Shown in pieces: positions 36,931 through 37,085 of a stretch of DNA of 37,085 nt. How positions within the stretch are numbered: the first letter of the stretch is position 1; every line of letters begins with the position of its first letter. The position numbers were made by a program, and so were the translations under genes. The notes beneath the pieces were generated by a model that worked only from the letters and a program-made list of their open reading frames with translations, searched no databases and was not told the DNA's origin. The stretch comes from a virus: the IMG/VR virus record IMGVR_UViG_3300007511_000059, positions 1 through 37,085 of that record. One strand, 5' to 3'.

Positions 36931-37085
36931 ATGGCAAATAATGTTTTAGACAGAAGTAAACGTTTTGCAGCATTCAGAACTCCTGAGGCTAAAAGAAAAT
37001 TCTTTGAAGGAGGGCAGAAGGATCGTGCTGGTATTATAGGACAGTTTGGTACTTTCAGAGAAGCACAAGAAGCTGAACGTCAAGT
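36931..37085 (+). CDS. 5-prime end of the ejection-type coiled-coil protein (continues at base 1)
   Basis: ATG at 36931 begins MANNVLDRSKRFAAFRTPEA and reads in phase to the window end, then on from base 1; the whole protein has 556 residues. The start has TTAAT about 16 nt upstream, matching the genome's leader style. It lies 26 nt after the tail fibre gene. The N-terminus is basic and polar, perhaps binding DNA or the portal channel. Confidence 0.85.
   Translation, partial: MANNVLDRSKRFAAFRTPEAKRKFFEGGQKDRAGIIGQFGTFREAQEAERQ
36967..37085. repeat. Right copy of the 119-bp terminal repeat
   Basis: Identical to bases 1-119, and internal to the ejection-protein gene. See the left copy for interpretation. 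Confidence 0.95.

Noticed and set aside
1-37085. CRISPR arrays, tRNA genes, integrase and attachment sites
   Set aside because: I looked for regular repeats with unique spacers, cloverleaf arms and recombinase motifs and found none.

Overview
The window is one complete circular (or circularly permuted) genome of a tailed double-stranded DNA bacteriophage of about 36,966 bp. The first 119 bases are repeated exactly at the end (1-119 = 36967-37085), and one gene runs across the junction. The DNA is AT-rich, genes are packed tightly, there are no tRNAs, and no integrase or obvious lysogeny module is visible. The late genes give a Caudoviricetes head with terminase, portal, scaffold and HK97-type capsid protein. 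No tape-measure, tail-tube or sheath gene is seen, while adaptor, nozzle-like and large ejection-type proteins are present, so a short-tailed (podovirus-like) particle is most likely. The host is a bacterium that uses sigma70-type promoters (TTGACA/TATAAT with 16-17 bp spacers). Most genes lack a Shine-Dalgarno sequence and instead carry a TTAAC/TTAAT element about 14 nt before the start codon. I cannot name the host; an uncultured bacterium from a metagenome is the likeliest source.

Layout. A control region without large genes (11084-11573) separates two divergent transcription units. Leftward (minus strand, 11083 down to 5275) run small early genes: coiled-coil and helix-turn-helix proteins, an SSB-like protein ending in DTDLPF, zinc-binding proteins, an HNH protein, a VRR-NUC nuclease, small membrane proteins, and finally a lysis-like group with an overlapping-frame transglycosylase gene and holin-like proteins. 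Rightward run a DnaD-type replication initiator (11574), a primase-helicase (12314) and two small genes. A strong promoter and a structured RNA (14506-14704) follow, then the late operon.

Late operon: C2H2 zinc-finger protein, glycosyltransferase, small and large terminase, an HNH gene, portal (18410), scaffold (20231), capsid (21065), decoration-like proteins, a protein with 64-residue repeats (23768), small structural proteins, an HNH gene with its own promoter, two LamG-type lectin proteins (27307, 28686), a holin-like protein and small genes with inverted repeats (30601-31966), another HNH gene, adaptor (32436), nozzle/hub (33140), tail fibre (34712), and two long internal or ejection proteins (36931 through the junction to 1635, and 1650-4409). 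An amidase with an SLH-like tail (4614) ends the rightward unit and faces the leftward lysis-like group across a long inverted repeat.

The most interesting signals are RNA-level and overlapping-code features. These are a leader peptide that exactly covers two interleaved terminator-like stems ahead of the replication genes, a roughly 140-nt structured RNA with a possible pseudoknot ahead of the late genes, a dual-frame or frameshifting transglycosylase gene, a 33-bp exact repeat giving the same 11 residues in two unrelated proteins, a repeated fixed-spacing non-SD start element, and complete absence of TGA stop codons.
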